Under the pieces are notes generated by a model. It was given only the letters and a program-made list of their open reading frames with translations. It ran no database searches and was not told the DNA's origin. Of a stretch of 64,000 nt of DNA, positions 45,196 through 55,140 are shown one piece after another. Positions within the stretch are counted from its first letter, which is position 1. Each line of letters begins with the position of its first letter. Position numbers and translations under genes: made by a program. Origin of the DNA: Akkermansiaceae bacterium UBA7331 (GTDB lineage Bacteria > Verrucomicrobiota > Verrucomicrobiia > Verrucomicrobiales > Akkermansiaceae); assembly GCA_002471255.1 (NCBI GenBank), contig DKPP01000004.1, positions 52,465-116,464 of the forward strand, written 5' to 3'.

Positions 45196-47214
45196 ATGTC
45201 ACGATTTTTATACTGCGGTTTGATGGCATTAAGTGCGGGATTTTCCGTCAGCCATGGACAACAAGCAACGGTTGACTATCCTAATGCTCAACCCGGCGCT
45301 GCTACTCAATCGGTAGTAGTAGGTGAGAATAAGGCAACTGTTTATCGTTTAAGTAATCAGGTGCTTGAGGCCAGTTGGTCTTTTGAAAAAGGACAGATGG
45401 TGCCTTTGGGTATCAAAAACAAAGAAGTAACATCTACTGAAAATACAGTGGAAGGTGAAGCTCCTTTGATGTTTTCTCTTTCTACGGATGAAGCTTCCTT
45501 TAATTTGCCTTCATCCAAATTTACTGTTGAAGGTGCGCCTAAGATGACTTCGGAAAAAGGCGTTAGTACTTTAACTGCTAATTTTATCGAACCACAGTCA
45601 GGTGTAAAAGTATCTTGGAAGGCTGTTCTTAAGCCCGGTAAAGCATACGTGCAAGAGACTTTTGTTGTTAAAGCTACTAAACCGATTGATCTGAAAAAGA
45701 TCCGTTTGGTAGATTTGAAGGGTAAAGATTTTTATGTAGCAGGTACGGTACCCGGTAGCCCATTAGTGAACAAGCAAGGTTTTTATGCCGGTGTAGAGTT
45801 ACCGATGGCTCAAGCAGCCGTAGAAGGTGACCAAGCCACAATCGGTTTTAATTGCCAATTGCCAATGAAGGCCGGTAGCCAAAATACATTTGGTGCTGTT
45901 CTTGGTGTATATCCTGAAGGTCAATTGCGTCGTGCATTTTTACATTATGTTGAAAATGAACGTGCTCAACCATATGCTCCATTCTTGCACTATAATGGTT
46001 GGTATGATGATGGTTTGAATCCAACGGAAGAAACCTTATTAAAGACTATCGCCGATTATAAAAAAGAATTGGTTGGTCGTGGTGTTCAGATGGACTCCTT
46101 TGTGATTGACGACGGTTGGGACGATCCAAGTACCGATCTTTGGTTGCCACATCCTAAGAAGTTCCCAAATGGATTTAAGAAGACTGCTGAAGCAATTCGT
46201 GCATTACCTTCCAATTTCGGTATCTGGATTTCTCCATTAGGCGGGTATGAGTACTCCGGTCTTGATAACCGTAAAGAATATGCCAAAAAGCATGATTTGA
46301 TTGCCAAAGACAGCAATGTTTTTGACCTTTCTTACCCTAACTATTTCAATTGGTACACCAAACGTTGTGGTGAATTGATGAAAAAAGATGGTGTAAACTA
46401 TTTCAAATGGGACCGTGCCGGTCAAGGTGTGAGCCCTCACTTCATGGCATTGTTGGATGTTTCCAAGGAGCTTCGCAAGATCAATCCTAAAGTGTTCTTG
46501 AATGCTACCGTAGGTACTTGGCCATCACCATTCTGGCTTAATCACGTTGATAGTACTTGGCGTGATGGTACCGCAGACGTATTCTGGGAAGGTAAAGGCG
46601 ATGATCGTGAAAAGTGGATCACTTTCCGTGACGGTGCTTGCTACAACGTTATCGTTAAGCCTGGTCCATTGTATCCATTGAACTCCATGATGCACCATGG
46701 ATTGGTACATGGTAAGGAATTCCAAGCTAAGAGAGTTTCTATGGGTGAAGACGGCAAGGCCAATAATAATGACTTGAAGAATGATTCTCGCATTTACTTT
46801 GGTTCCGGTGCGAACTTACAAGAACTCTATCTTACCACCTCTATGATGGATAAGAAGGCTTGGGACGATGTGGCTGAAAGTGCTAAGTGGGCTAGAAAGT
46901 TTGCCCCTGTGCTTGTAGACGTACACTGGGTAGGTGGAGATCCTAAGCAGTTGGACGTATATGGCTATGGTGCTTACAATAAAGGTGGCGCTACATTAGC
47001 TCTTCGTAACCCTGATGACCAAGCTAAGGAAATCGAGTTGGACGCTGCAACCGTGTTTGAACCGACTAAAGATGCTCCAAAAGTATTTTCTTTAAAGGCT
47101 TCATATCCTGACCAACGCGTTAAATCTTTAGATTTGGAACAAGGTAAGCCGGTTAAGTTGAAATTAGAACCATTTGAAGTTCTTGTTTTCGACATGATGC
47201 CAGCTAAGAAATAA
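45196..47214 (+). CDS. Secreted clan GH-D (GH36-like) alpha-galactosidase or alpha-N-acetylgalactosaminidase
   Basis: Start at 45196 gives a signal peptide (MSRFLYCGLMALSAGFSVSH). An N-terminal beta-sandwich (residues about 25-265) leads to a TIM barrel with SFVIDDGWDDPSTD, FGIWISPLGGYEYSG and YFKWDRAGQ, in which the KWD Asp is the expected nucleophile. ATVGTWPSPFWLNHVDSTWR with the following RDG carries the acid/base region, and a C-terminal beta domain ends the 672-residue protein. The NATVGTWPSPFW form occurs in GH36-like enzymes of mucin-using bacteria, so galactose or GalNAc on host glycans is a likely target. Own terminator follows. Confidence 0.85.
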   Translation: MSRFLYCGLMALSAGFSVSHGQQATVDYPNAQPGAATQSVVVGENKATVYRLSNQVLEASWSFEKGQMVPLGIKNKEVTSTENTVEGEAPLMFSLSTDEASFNLPSSKFTVEGAPKMTSEKGVSTLTANFIEPQSGVKVSWKAVLKPGKAYVQETFVVKATKPIDLKKIRLVDLKGKDFYVAGTVPGSPLVNKQGFYAGVELPMAQAAVEGDQATIGFNCQLPMKAGSQNTFGAVLGVYPEGQLRRAFLHYVENERAQPYAPFLHYNGWYDDGLNPTEETLLKTIADYKKELVGRGVQMDSFVIDDGWDDPSTDLWLPHPKKFPNGFKKTAEAIRALPSNFGIWISPLGGYEYSGLDNRKEYAKKHDLIAKDSNVFDLSYPNYFNWYTKRCGELMKKDGVNYFKWDRAGQGVSPHFMALLDVSKELRKINPKVFLNATVGTWPSPFWLNHVDSTWRDGTADVFWEGKGDDREKWITFRDGACYNVIVKPGPLYPLNSMMHHGLVHGKEFQAKRVSMGEDGKANNNDLKNDSRIYFGSGANLQELYLTTSMMDKKAWDDVAESAKWARKFAPVLVDVHWVGGDPKQLDVYGYGAYNKGGATLALRNPDDQAKEIELDAATVFEPTKDAPKVFSLKASYPDQRVKSLDLEQGKPVKLKLEPFEVLVFDMMPAKK

Positions 47215-47237
47215 TACGTTTTAAATCTGTTTATTTT

Positions 47238-47278
47238 TAGGCTCGAAGGACTAATGTTCTTCGAGCCTAATTATTTTC
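47238..47278 (+). terminator. Terminator after the GH36-like gene
   Basis: TTAGGCTCGAAG (47238-47249) pairs with CTTCGAGCCTAA (47259-47270), then TTATTTT. The rest of 47279-47466 is AT-rich upstream sequence of the next gene, where I see no further feature. Confidence 0.85.
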
Positions 47279-47466
47279 TCAAGAAAGTGTCATAGGTGAA
47301 AGACTTAGTATCAAATTGCAGTATTAGAATAGTATCACATTTTTGTTTTGACGGATATTTTTCTTAGTTCTTTGATAGTTAGTGATAAATGGTTTAATTA
47401 AAAAGAACGAATGGAGCGTTTTTTTCTTGTTGAAGGTGAGTTTTTTGATAGTTTCTATCGTGTATT

Positions 47467-50301
47467 ATGAAAATTAACTCTATTCTTGCATGCGGATTGG
47501 GTCTGGGCCTAAGTGCATCATATTGTTTAGGTGAATCTTCCGTGGTTTATCCGACTCCTCAAAAAGCTGAGTATGCCGGTTCCCGAGTGGAAATTCCCAA
47601 GAAAATTTTACGTATTGATCGTTCAGACAAAAAACAATCCTCTAACAAACTATTGAAGGATGTTCCTGAATTGTCAGGTGCTTATCGTTTAAAAATTACT
47701 CCTGAGGCAATCTTGATTGCAGGTCACGACAAACGTGGCGTATTTTATGCTGAGCAGACTTTGGCACAATTAAAAGATGCTAAAAATACTGTACCGGTAG
47801 TAGAGATTCTCGACTGGCCTGATCTTGCATTCCGTGGTTCGGTAGAAGGTTTCTATGGAACACCTTGGAGCCACCAAGCTCGTCTTAATCAGCTCAAGTT
47901 TTATGGTAAATATAAGATGAATACTTATATTTACGGTCCGAAAGACGACCCTTACCATTCAGCAAGATGGCGTGAACCCTATCCTGCAAAGGAAGAAGAG
48001 CAGATCCGTGAATTGGTGAAGGTTGCCAAGGATAATCATGTGGACTTTGTTTGGGCCATTCACCCTGGACACAATATCAAGTGGACTGATGAAGACATGC
48101 ACAATGTAATTAAAAAGTTCCAATTGATGTATGATTTGGGAGTACGCTCATTTTCCGTATTTTTTGACGATATCGGTGGTGAAGGTACAAGAGGAGACAT
48201 GCAAGCAAAGCTTTTAAACATGATCAATGATGAGTTCGTCAAAGTTAAAGGTGATGTGACTCCATTGGTAATGTGCCCGACTCAATACAATCGCGGATGG
48301 TCTAGTGGTGATTATCTCGATGTGTTAGGTGATAATTTGCATAAGGAAACCAATGTAATGTGGACAGGCAATAGTGTGTGTGCCGACATTACGATGGAAG
48401 GTCAAGATTGGGTAAATAAGAGATTGAAGCGCCCTTCTTATATTTGGTGGAACTTCCCTGTAACTGATTATGTGCGCGATCACCTTTGCTTAGGTCGCAT
48501 TTACGGTTTACCACAGGAGCCAGGGGCTAAGGATGCTATGAGCGGCTTAGTTTCCAACCCGATGGATAAACCTGAAGCTTCTAAAATCGCTTTATTTGGT
48601 GTAGCCGATTACACATGGAATATTGATGGCTTTAAGTCTGATAAAGCATGGAAAGACGGTATTAAACGCATTTTCCCTAAAGCGTCAGATGCGATGCAGA
48701 CTTTTGTCAATCACAACTCCGACCAAGGCCCTAATGGTCATGGCTATCGCAGAGAAGAATCAGTTGCAATCGCCCCATTGGTTAAATCTATTCTGGAAGA
48801 AATGAAATCCGGTAAAGTTGATCAAGCAAAAGTAGATCAACTGAAGAAAGAATACCAAAAGATGTCAGCATCCATTCCTGTGATTAAGGCAAATGCCAAT
48901 AATGATATGTTCTTGGCAGAGGTTGGTCCATGGTTGGATGCCTTTGAACAATTAGGTGTGGCCGGTGATCAAGCCTTGCTTGCTTTAAGTCAGGTAAATA
49001 AAAGTAAAGGTTCTGCCGTGACTCCTTTGGTGGAAGCTACACGAGCTCTTCATCGCATGGATGTATTAAGCAAAGCCAATAATAAGAATCCTTATCAGCC
49101 TGGTGTAAAGACCGGCTCTTTGGTGATGACTCCTGCCGTTGACGATATTGTAACATTCGTTGGTAACAAGGTATATTCCGACATCAAGGGTAGTGCAATG
49201 GTGAATCCTCAGCCTATTTCCAGTGTTGGAAATAAAGATGGTTTAATTAAAATTTGTGATGGCAATAAATCTTCTTTCTGGCATTCCGGTGTAGCAGGTA
49301 AAGCCGGTGATTGGGTTGGTGTAGATTATGGAGCACAAGTTCCTATTCGCTCTATCAGCATTGCCACAGGACGTAAATCTGACGATAAGTCCGATTATGT
49401 TGCTAAAGGTCAGATTGAAGTAAGCCAAGACATGCAAAAATGGGTGCCTTTGGGTTCTGAAACAGTAGGTACCGAAGTTGAATGGAAAGGTGATAAGTCA
49501 ATCCAAGCACGTGGCGTACGTTATCGTACCATAGATCAAAGTCAAATTGATGGTCGTCCTTCTTGGTTGGCCGTACGTGAAATCGCGATCAATGCTCCTT
49601 CCGGTCCACGAGTGAATACCAACATTGATTCATTAAAAGGCATGAGTGCCGCTCGTAATGATAAGATGGTAAATATCAATCGTGTGATGGAAACTCATAC
49701 AATGAAGCCTCAGCAATTCATTGAGTTAGTATTACCTCAGCCTATCGATGCCACTTGGTTGGAAATCGATGTGAGAAATCCTGATGTGAAAAATTGGGGT
49801 GAAATCAGCCTTATCCGTGACGGGCAAGAAAAGCCGGTAGCCATTGACGTAGTGAACTATGAAAAGGGTGTAGCCGTGAAAGACGCCGCCAAGTTAAAGG
49901 GAGTTAAAGGGCTTCGTTTGACAAACAAGGGTAATCAAGATCAAGAGATATCTGTCGATATGTTCAAGTTTGATGCTCCGGCAGACGATCCTACCAGAAA
50001 TGAAGCTTCTTTGAGCGATGCGAATTTGAAGACTTTCTATGCTGCGGATGAACCTCTTAATGTGATTGTTCCAAACCTTGACGTGGCTAATCCGACTACG
50101 GTAACCGTTATTGGTAGTGCTGCTTGTAACGTATTTGCCCAATCCGGTAATGGCTGGGTTAACATCGGCAAGAAGCCATTAGGTGGCAAGGGAATCGCAA
50201 CGTTCAAACTTCCTGCCAAATGTGGTGCCGTTAAATTAGTGAGCGACAAGCCACAAAAGGGTGAAATGATTAATGAAGTGATTTTTAAATCATCTAAATA
50301 G
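47467..50301 (+). CDS. Secreted GH84 beta-N-acetylglucosaminidase with C-terminal F5/8-type C domains
   Basis: 944 residues. Signal peptide (to about residue 22), an N-terminal GH84-associated domain (VVYPTPQKAEYAG), then the catalytic barrel: RGSVEGFYGTPWSHQARLNQ, YIYGPKDDPYH, FVWAIHPG and SVFFDDIGG with the two adjacent catalytic Asp residues of substrate-assisted GH84 enzymes. A helical spacer (residues about 440-540) precedes a discoidin/F5-8C-like module (KICDGNKSSFWHSGVAGKAG) and a further beta domain. Likely removes terminal GlcNAc from mucin or hyaluronan-type glycans. Single gene; pairs functionally with the GH36-like gene upstream. Confidence 0.92.
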   Translation: MKINSILACGLGLGLSASYCLGESSVVYPTPQKAEYAGSRVEIPKKILRIDRSDKKQSSNKLLKDVPELSGAYRLKITPEAILIAGHDKRGVFYAEQTLAQLKDAKNTVPVVEILDWPDLAFRGSVEGFYGTPWSHQARLNQLKFYGKYKMNTYIYGPKDDPYHSARWREPYPAKEEEQIRELVKVAKDNHVDFVWAIHPGHNIKWTDEDMHNVIKKFQLMYDLGVRSFSVFFDDIGGEGTRGDMQAKLLNMINDEFVKVKGDVTPLVMCPTQYNRGWSSGDYLDVLGDNLHKETNVMWTGNSVCADITMEGQDWVNKRLKRPSYIWWNFPVTDYVRDHLCLGRIYGLPQEPGAKDAMSGLVSNPMDKPEASKIALFGVADYTWNIDGFKSDKAWKDGIKRIFPKASDAMQTFVNHNSDQGPNGHGYRREESVAIAPLVKSILEEMKSGKVDQAKVDQLKKEYQKMSASIPVIKANANNDMFLAEVGPWLDAFEQLGVAGDQALLALSQVNKSKGSAVTPLVEATRALHRMDVLSKANNKNPYQPGVKTGSLVMTPAVDDIVTFVGNKVYSDIKGSAMVNPQPISSVGNKDGLIKICDGNKSSFWHSGVAGKAGDWVGVDYGAQVPIRSISIATGRKSDDKSDYVAKGQIEVSQDMQKWVPLGSETVGTEVEWKGDKSIQARGVRYRTIDQSQIDGRPSWLAVREIAINAPSGPRVNTNIDSLKGMSAARNDKMVNINRVMETHTMKPQQFIELVLPQPIDATWLEIDVRNPDVKNWGEISLIRDGQEKPVAIDVVNYEKGVAVKDAAKLKGVKGLRLTNKGNQDQEISVDMFKFDAPADDPTRNEASLSDANLKTFYAADEPLNVIVPNLDVANPTTVTVIGSAACNVFAQSGNGWVNIGKKPLGGKGIATFKLPAKCGAVKLVSDKPQKGEMINEVIFKSSK

Positions 50302-50320
50302 TCAGTAAAACAATAAATTT

Positions 50321-50358
50321 GAAAAAGTCGCACCAATTCGGTTTGGTGCGACTTTTTC
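50321..50358 (+). terminator. Terminator after the GH84 gene
   Basis: A 16-bp perfect stem (50321-50336 with 50343-50358; core GTCGCACCAA/TTGGTGCGAC) with a loop of six bases. It ends eight bases before the next ORF. Confidence 0.92.
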
Positions 50359-50365
50359 ATCACTT

Positions 50366-50797
50366 TTGAATGATATGAAATTACACAATGCTAAGATTTT
50401 GTTATACAAATTATTAAAATTTTTTGGAATAATTTACATATTTCAGATTTTATTATTCGTTTTTGCTTATTGGAAAGTTTATGAGAAGTACACCAAAGAT
50501 AATATAACGATTGAGTTAAGTTTACCCAAAGTTGGTATTGGTGAGTTTGTGCCAATATTAGGATTTGTATGTAGCGTAGTGCCATTGTGGGAAATTTCAT
50601 TTGCTTATATGGAAGTTACCATACGTTATAATGGCTGGTCATATACTGAATGTTCTGACGATTTGTATTCTATTCCATGGGATAAATTAGAAACGCGACA
50701 AACTGAAGATTTTATTGAGCTTTGCGAACCATCAAATGATGGATTGAATAGATGTATCATTAGGATTCCAAAAGATTGCCCTTCTTTTAGTTTTTAA
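50366..50797 (+). CDS. Small membrane hypothetical protein
   Basis: 143 residues, no recognised family. A transmembrane helix lies near residues 18-36 (FFGIIYIFQILLFVFAYWK) and a second hydrophobic segment near 62-80 (VPILGFVCSVVPLWEISFAY), followed by a polar tail with ECSDD and TRQTEDFIELCEPSND. It is AT-rich and starts directly after the GH84 terminator without an obvious ribosome-binding site, so it may be a recent arrival or weakly expressed. Confidence 0.5.
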   Translation: MNDMKLHNAKILLYKLLKFFGIIYIFQILLFVFAYWKVYEKYTKDNITIELSLPKVGIGEFVPILGFVCSVVPLWEISFAYMEVTIRYNGWSYTECSDDLYSIPWDKLETRQTEDFIELCEPSNDGLNRCIIRIPKDCPSFSF

Positions 50798-50939
50798 TAG
50801 TCCATTTTTAGTAATAAAAGTCATATATGATTGTTGATCATGGTGCTTTGTCTTTCGGTTATGTTTGGCATTTATTTGTAAGCCAAGTTTTTCTTTAAAA
50901 CGCCTTGATTCTATTTTTTCGAGATGTACTATCTATGTT

Positions 50940-52685
50940 ATGGCAACAAATTTTCATTGGATTCTGCGTCCCCAAGTTAGGGAAGATGATCCAAATGTGT
51001 CTTTGTTTGCCGACCATTTACCCGTTCTTGTACGTAGATTATTATTACAGCGAGGCTATACGGCAGGCGATGTTTGTGATCGTTTTTTAGAGCCAAAATT
51101 ATCCCATCTTTCCAGTCCTTATCTCATTCGAGAAGTTGATTTGGCTGTAGAAAGGATTTTTGAGGCTGTTGACCAAGATGAAGTCGTCTGTATTTATGGT
51201 GATTATGATGTAGATGGAGTGACTTCCGTAGCGTTATTGAGAGCTATTTTGATGGCCTACGACTTAGAACCTCAATATTTTATACCGGTTCGATCTAGAG
51301 AAGGTTATGGATTAAGCCATGCAGGTATTAAGCGTTGTTTGGAAGAATGTACTGAACGTCCTAGCTTAATTATTACCGTAGACTGCGGAACTTCTTCACT
51401 TGATGAGGTAAAATGGTTAAAGGAACAGGGTATTGATGTCATCATCTTAGATCACCATGAAGCCGGTCCTGACGGTCGTCCCGATGCCGTGGCCGTAGTG
51501 AATCCAAAAATCGAAGACGCTAGTGAATACACGTACTTGTGTAGTGCCGGGGTCGTATTTAAATTGGCACACGCTTTATTGATTGAGAGACGTTTACCTA
51601 CTTCAAAGTTTGATTTAAAAAATTATCTGGATTTAGTTGCCGTCGCTACGGTGGCAGATATTGTGCCTCTTGTTCAGGAAAATCGTTTGTTGGTGAGACA
51701 TGGGTTATCCCGTCTATCGAGTAGTGCCCACATGGGGCTACAAATTTTAAAGGACGTAGCTGGTATTTCTCACCATGATACGAATTTGAGTGCTGCGCAT
51801 GTTGGGTTTAGAATTGGCCCTCGTATTAATGCTGCAGGGCGCATGGATTCTCCTTTAGATGCCCTGGAGTTGTTATTGACCATGGATATTGGCAAAGCGC
51901 AACAATTGGCATTAAAGCTCGATACTCACAATAAAAAAAGGCAGGAAGAAGAGGAATCCATAAGAAATGAAGCGGTAACGATGTTACAGGGTGAGTTTGA
52001 CCCTGAAAAAGACCACGTAATCGTTTTAGGTTCTCGTTCTTGGCATCCCGGTGTCGTTGGTATCGTTGCTTCTCAATTAATGAGACGTTATCATAAGCCT
52101 ACCTTTGTCATTGCATTTGATGAAACAGGTGTCGGTAAAGGTTCAGGTCGGTCTATCCCCGGTGTATCGTTAGTACAGGCGATTCATCAATGCTCTAATT
52201 ATTTGGTCTCAGGGGGAGGTCATGATATGGCTGCCGGATTAGTCATCGAAGAAGATAAGCTTAGCGATTTTCGTGATGCTTTTAATGCCTTTGTCGAAAG
52301 AACTACGTCGGAAGAAGAACGTTCTGCCATTTTGATGGTAGATATGGAAGTCAGTTTTGCGGATTTGAATCTTGAATTGCTTGACGGTTACGAAAAACTC
52401 GAACCATTCGGAAATTCAAACCCTCAGCCTCTATTCATGTCGTCTCAGGTTTATCCGAGTGAATGCCCTCGATGTGTTGGTACTAACCATTTGAAGTTAG
52501 CTCTAAGACAAGGTATGTCCGGTAGAGATGCTATTTACTTTAATGCAGCTCATTTGCAGTTGCCGGAGCCACCGTGGGATATAGCTTTTACGATCGATCG
52601 CAATGTTTATCGTGGTCGTACCTCGCTTTCCATCACCATTCAAGATATCCGAGCTCATCAAGATATTGAGCAAGGATCTTTGTAG
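50940..52685 (+). CDS. recJ: Single-stranded-DNA exonuclease RecJ
   Basis: 5'-3' ssDNA exonuclease of recombination and mismatch repair. Start at 50940 (MATNFHWILRPQ) fits RecJ; the longer frame lacks likeness. The DHH motifs are IYGDYDVDGVTSVALLR, LIITVDCGTSSLDE, ILDHHEAGPDG and AATVADIVPL; the DHHA1 motif is VSGGGHDMAAGL. 581 residues, normal for the short RecJ form. The three genes recJ, hisD and the BASS-type transporter follow on the + strand. Confidence 0.95.
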   Translation: MATNFHWILRPQVREDDPNVSLFADHLPVLVRRLLLQRGYTAGDVCDRFLEPKLSHLSSPYLIREVDLAVERIFEAVDQDEVVCIYGDYDVDGVTSVALLRAILMAYDLEPQYFIPVRSREGYGLSHAGIKRCLEECTERPSLIITVDCGTSSLDEVKWLKEQGIDVIILDHHEAGPDGRPDAVAVVNPKIEDASEYTYLCSAGVVFKLAHALLIERRLPTSKFDLKNYLDLVAVATVADIVPLVQENRLLVRHGLSRLSSSAHMGLQILKDVAGISHHDTNLSAAHVGFRIGPRINAAGRMDSPLDALELLLTMDIGKAQQLALKLDTHNKKRQEEEESIRNEAVTMLQGEFDPEKDHVIVLGSRSWHPGVVGIVASQLMRRYHKPTFVIAFDETGVGKGSGRSIPGVSLVQAIHQCSNYLVSGGGHDMAAGLVIEEDKLSDFRDAFNAFVERTTSEEERSAILMVDMEVSFADLNLELLDGYEKLEPFGNSNPQPLFMSSQVYPSECPRCVGTNHLKLALRQGMSGRDAIYFNAAHLQLPEPPWDIAFTIDRNVYRGRTSLSITIQDIRAHQDIEQGSL

Positions 52686-52769
52686 TGCTTCTTTTAAAGA
52701 TGAATTACCATGGGCTTGACTATGTTTATCATAGTGAGATGATTCCTTTTCACTTTTCCTATTAATATA

Positions 52770-54065
52770 ATGAAGATATACCGTCCCGCAGATTGTTGTT
52801 ATGAGCAGATGAAGAAAGAAATGAATCGTCGTGCCCTTCCTGAACATGGGGTGCGAGATATCGTTACAAATATCGTGTCTGATGTAGCTGATCGTGGCGA
52901 TCAGGCTTTATTTGATTTGGCTGAGCGTTTTGATAAGGTTGTATTAACCTCGGAAACTTTAAAAGTTACCGATGCTGAGCTTGCGGAAGCAGAAGCATTA
53001 GTTGCCGATTCCGTGAAGGAAGCCATTGCCGTTTCATTAGCCAATATCGCTTATTTTACCGAGATGAGCAAACGTCGTGATTGGCAAGGAGTCAATCATC
53101 AAGGCGTGAGTGTGGCAGAGCGTTTCGTTCCATTTGATCGCGTGGGCGTGTATATTCCGGGTGGTAAAGCTCCTTTGGTTTCTACTTCGATTATGACCGC
53201 AGGTTTTGCTAAATCGATTGGTGTGCCTCAAATTGTTGCCGCTACGCCATGTGGTCCTGATGGTAAAGTGAACCCGTCTTTACTTTATGCGTTGAAGTCT
53301 GCCGGTGCTACGGAGATTATTAAAGTAGGTGGTGCTCAAGGCATCGCTGCATTAGCATTAGGTACGGAATCCGTGGAGCCTGTTGAAAAGATTTTTGGTC
53401 CCGGCAATAAGTTCGTGGTTGAGGCTAAGCGCCAATTAGTAGGTGCCGTTTCTATCGATCTCTTGCCTGGCCCGAGTGAAGTGATGGTCTTAGCTGATGA
53501 TTCTGCCGATGCGGAGTTTTTAGCCGCTGATTTATTGGCTCAAGGCGAACACGGCGGTGATAGTATTGTCGTGTTTGTAACAACTTCTGAAGAGTTGTTA
53601 CAACGCGTGGAAGCCGAGGTAGAACGCCAAGCAGCTTTGTTGAGCCGTGGTGAAATCATTCGTAAAGTATTAGATGATAATGCTTATGGATTCTTGGTGG
53701 ATGACATACAAGAAGGTGTTGATTTAGTTAATGCTTTTGCTCCTGAACACTTGGTTTTGGTCGTTAACGATGAAGATGCCGTTATTGATGGCATTCGTAC
53801 AGCCGGTGCGATTTATGCAGGTGCTCTTTCTACGGTAGCTTGTGGAGATTTCATTGCAGGCCCTAGTCATACATTACCAACAGGTGGGGCGGGTAAATCA
53901 TTTTCCGGTTTACGTGCCGATCAGTTCCAACGTAGAACGAGCATTGTCCGTATGGATCGTGAATCGGTACTCAAATCGGCTCCTTACGTGGCTGAGTTTG
54001 CTAGAGTTGAGGGCTTAGACGCTCACAATCATTCTATGCAAGTGCGCGCTGAGCGTGTAAAATAA
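52770..54065 (+). CDS. hisD: Histidinol dehydrogenase
   Basis: Last step of histidine synthesis, two NAD-dependent oxidations of histidinol. YIPGGKAPLVSTSIMTA, VGGAQGIAALALGTES, FGPGNKFVVEAKRQL, DLLPGPSEVMVLADD, AAADLLAQGEHGG-type zinc/substrate residues and GPSHTLPTGGAGKSFSGL all match. 431 residues, normal. It lies apart from hisC. Own terminator follows. Confidence 0.97.
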   Translation: MKIYRPADCCYEQMKKEMNRRALPEHGVRDIVTNIVSDVADRGDQALFDLAERFDKVVLTSETLKVTDAELAEAEALVADSVKEAIAVSLANIAYFTEMSKRRDWQGVNHQGVSVAERFVPFDRVGVYIPGGKAPLVSTSIMTAGFAKSIGVPQIVAATPCGPDGKVNPSLLYALKSAGATEIIKVGGAQGIAALALGTESVEPVEKIFGPGNKFVVEAKRQLVGAVSIDLLPGPSEVMVLADDSADAEFLAADLLAQGEHGGDSIVVFVTTSEELLQRVEAEVERQAALLSRGEIIRKVLDDNAYGFLVDDIQEGVDLVNAFAPEHLVLVVNDEDAVIDGIRTAGAIYAGALSTVACGDFIAGPSHTLPTGGAGKSFSGLRADQFQRRTSIVRMDRESVLKSAPYVAEFARVEGLDAHNHSMQVRAERVK

Positions 54066-54074
54066 CCTTTTTTG

Positions 54075-54115
54075 GCAATCTCTCTCATAGGTGGGAGAGA
54101 TTGCTAATTTTTTTC
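54075..54115 (+). terminator. Terminator after hisD
   Basis: GCAATCTCTC (54075-54084) pairs with GAGAGATTGC (54095-54104), then TAATTTTTTT. It ends just before the next start codon at 54120. Confidence 0.88.
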
Positions 54116-54119
54116 GACG

Positions 54120-55019
54120 ATGTTCAAACCGTTTTTACGCACCATTGCGATGGTGACTCCTTTAGTTTTGGGTGCTTTTTTCCCGGAATGCAATTCTTGG
54201 ACATGGTTGATTAAGTGGTGTTTGATCGTAATGGTCTTTATCACTTTTTTGGGGATTAGATGGAAGGAATTCACTCTTCGGACTGCCAATATCTATATTG
54301 TATTAGTCAATTTGGCTGTTGCATTGATCGCGTGGTTAGTTTGCAGACAATGGGGCGGTATGGAGTTGTCCGAAGCCGCGTTTTTTGTAGGAATTATGCC
54401 TACAGCTACGTCCTCACCTGTAATCATTAGCTTGATGGGTGGTAATGTTGCCTTTATGTTGGTGAGTTTATTATTAGGTAGTGCGGTGATTTGTGCCGTC
54501 TTGCCTTTTTTGATGCCCATAGTGATTGGTCAGTCTGCAGGCTGGGAGATTTCTTGGCAAATGGCTCAAAATATATTTTTGGTGATGGGATTACCATTTA
54601 TTGTGGCGTGGCTAGTAAGGCGTATCCATCCTCAATCGATTACCTGGCCGGCTAAATTAAAGGATTTCTCTTTTGGGTTGTGGGTCTTTGCTTTATTTAT
54701 TATTTCGGCTCATGCATTTCATGATATTCAGCAACAATCTAACCAAGGTGATGCGATTATTTGGCAAATTGGCATTGTTTCTTTGCTTTTGTGCATTGTG
54801 AATTTTTGGTTAGGTAGATTTTTGACACGAGGAAATTTAAAACATGAATGTAGTCAGGCATTAGGACAAAAAAATACGACGTTTTGTATGTATTTGGCCT
54901 TAGTTTATGCATCTCCTCTAGCTGCGTTGGGGCCTACTTTTTATGTTTTTTGGCAAAATTTGTGGAATGCATGGCAACTTTATCGCCATTCATCAAAACA
55001 GAGTAAAAGAAATACGTAA
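54120..55019 (+). CDS. Bile acid:sodium symporter (BASS) family transporter
   Basis: 299 residues with about eight to ten hydrophobic helices. The family-like part is FFVGIMPTATSSPVIISLMGGN, matching the conserved P-T-A-T-S-x-P-V of the sodium-binding crossover. The substrate may be pantoate, pyruvate or another organic anion; it need not be a bile acid. Complete; C-terminal tail is basic (RHSSKQSKRN). It follows the hisD terminator by a few bases, so it needs its own promoter. Confidence 0.78.
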   Translation: MFKPFLRTIAMVTPLVLGAFFPECNSWTWLIKWCLIVMVFITFLGIRWKEFTLRTANIYIVLVNLAVALIAWLVCRQWGGMELSEAAFFVGIMPTATSSPVIISLMGGNVAFMLVSLLLGSAVICAVLPFLMPIVIGQSAGWEISWQMAQNIFLVMGLPFIVAWLVRRIHPQSITWPAKLKDFSFGLWVFALFIISAHAFHDIQQQSNQGDAIIWQIGIVSLLLCIVNFWLGRFLTRGNLKHECSQALGQKNTTFCMYLALVYASPLAALGPTFYVFWQNLWNAWQLYRHSSKQSKRNT

Positions 55020-55140
55020 TATACTCATCGTCATTTTGTTGTTAATTACTTTGCCTGTCCGGTGAGTATGAAATGACAAAATGAAATTTCAAATATTCCT
55101 TTTCATCATAGTCTATCCTATGGTAGAGAGGACGCTAGAT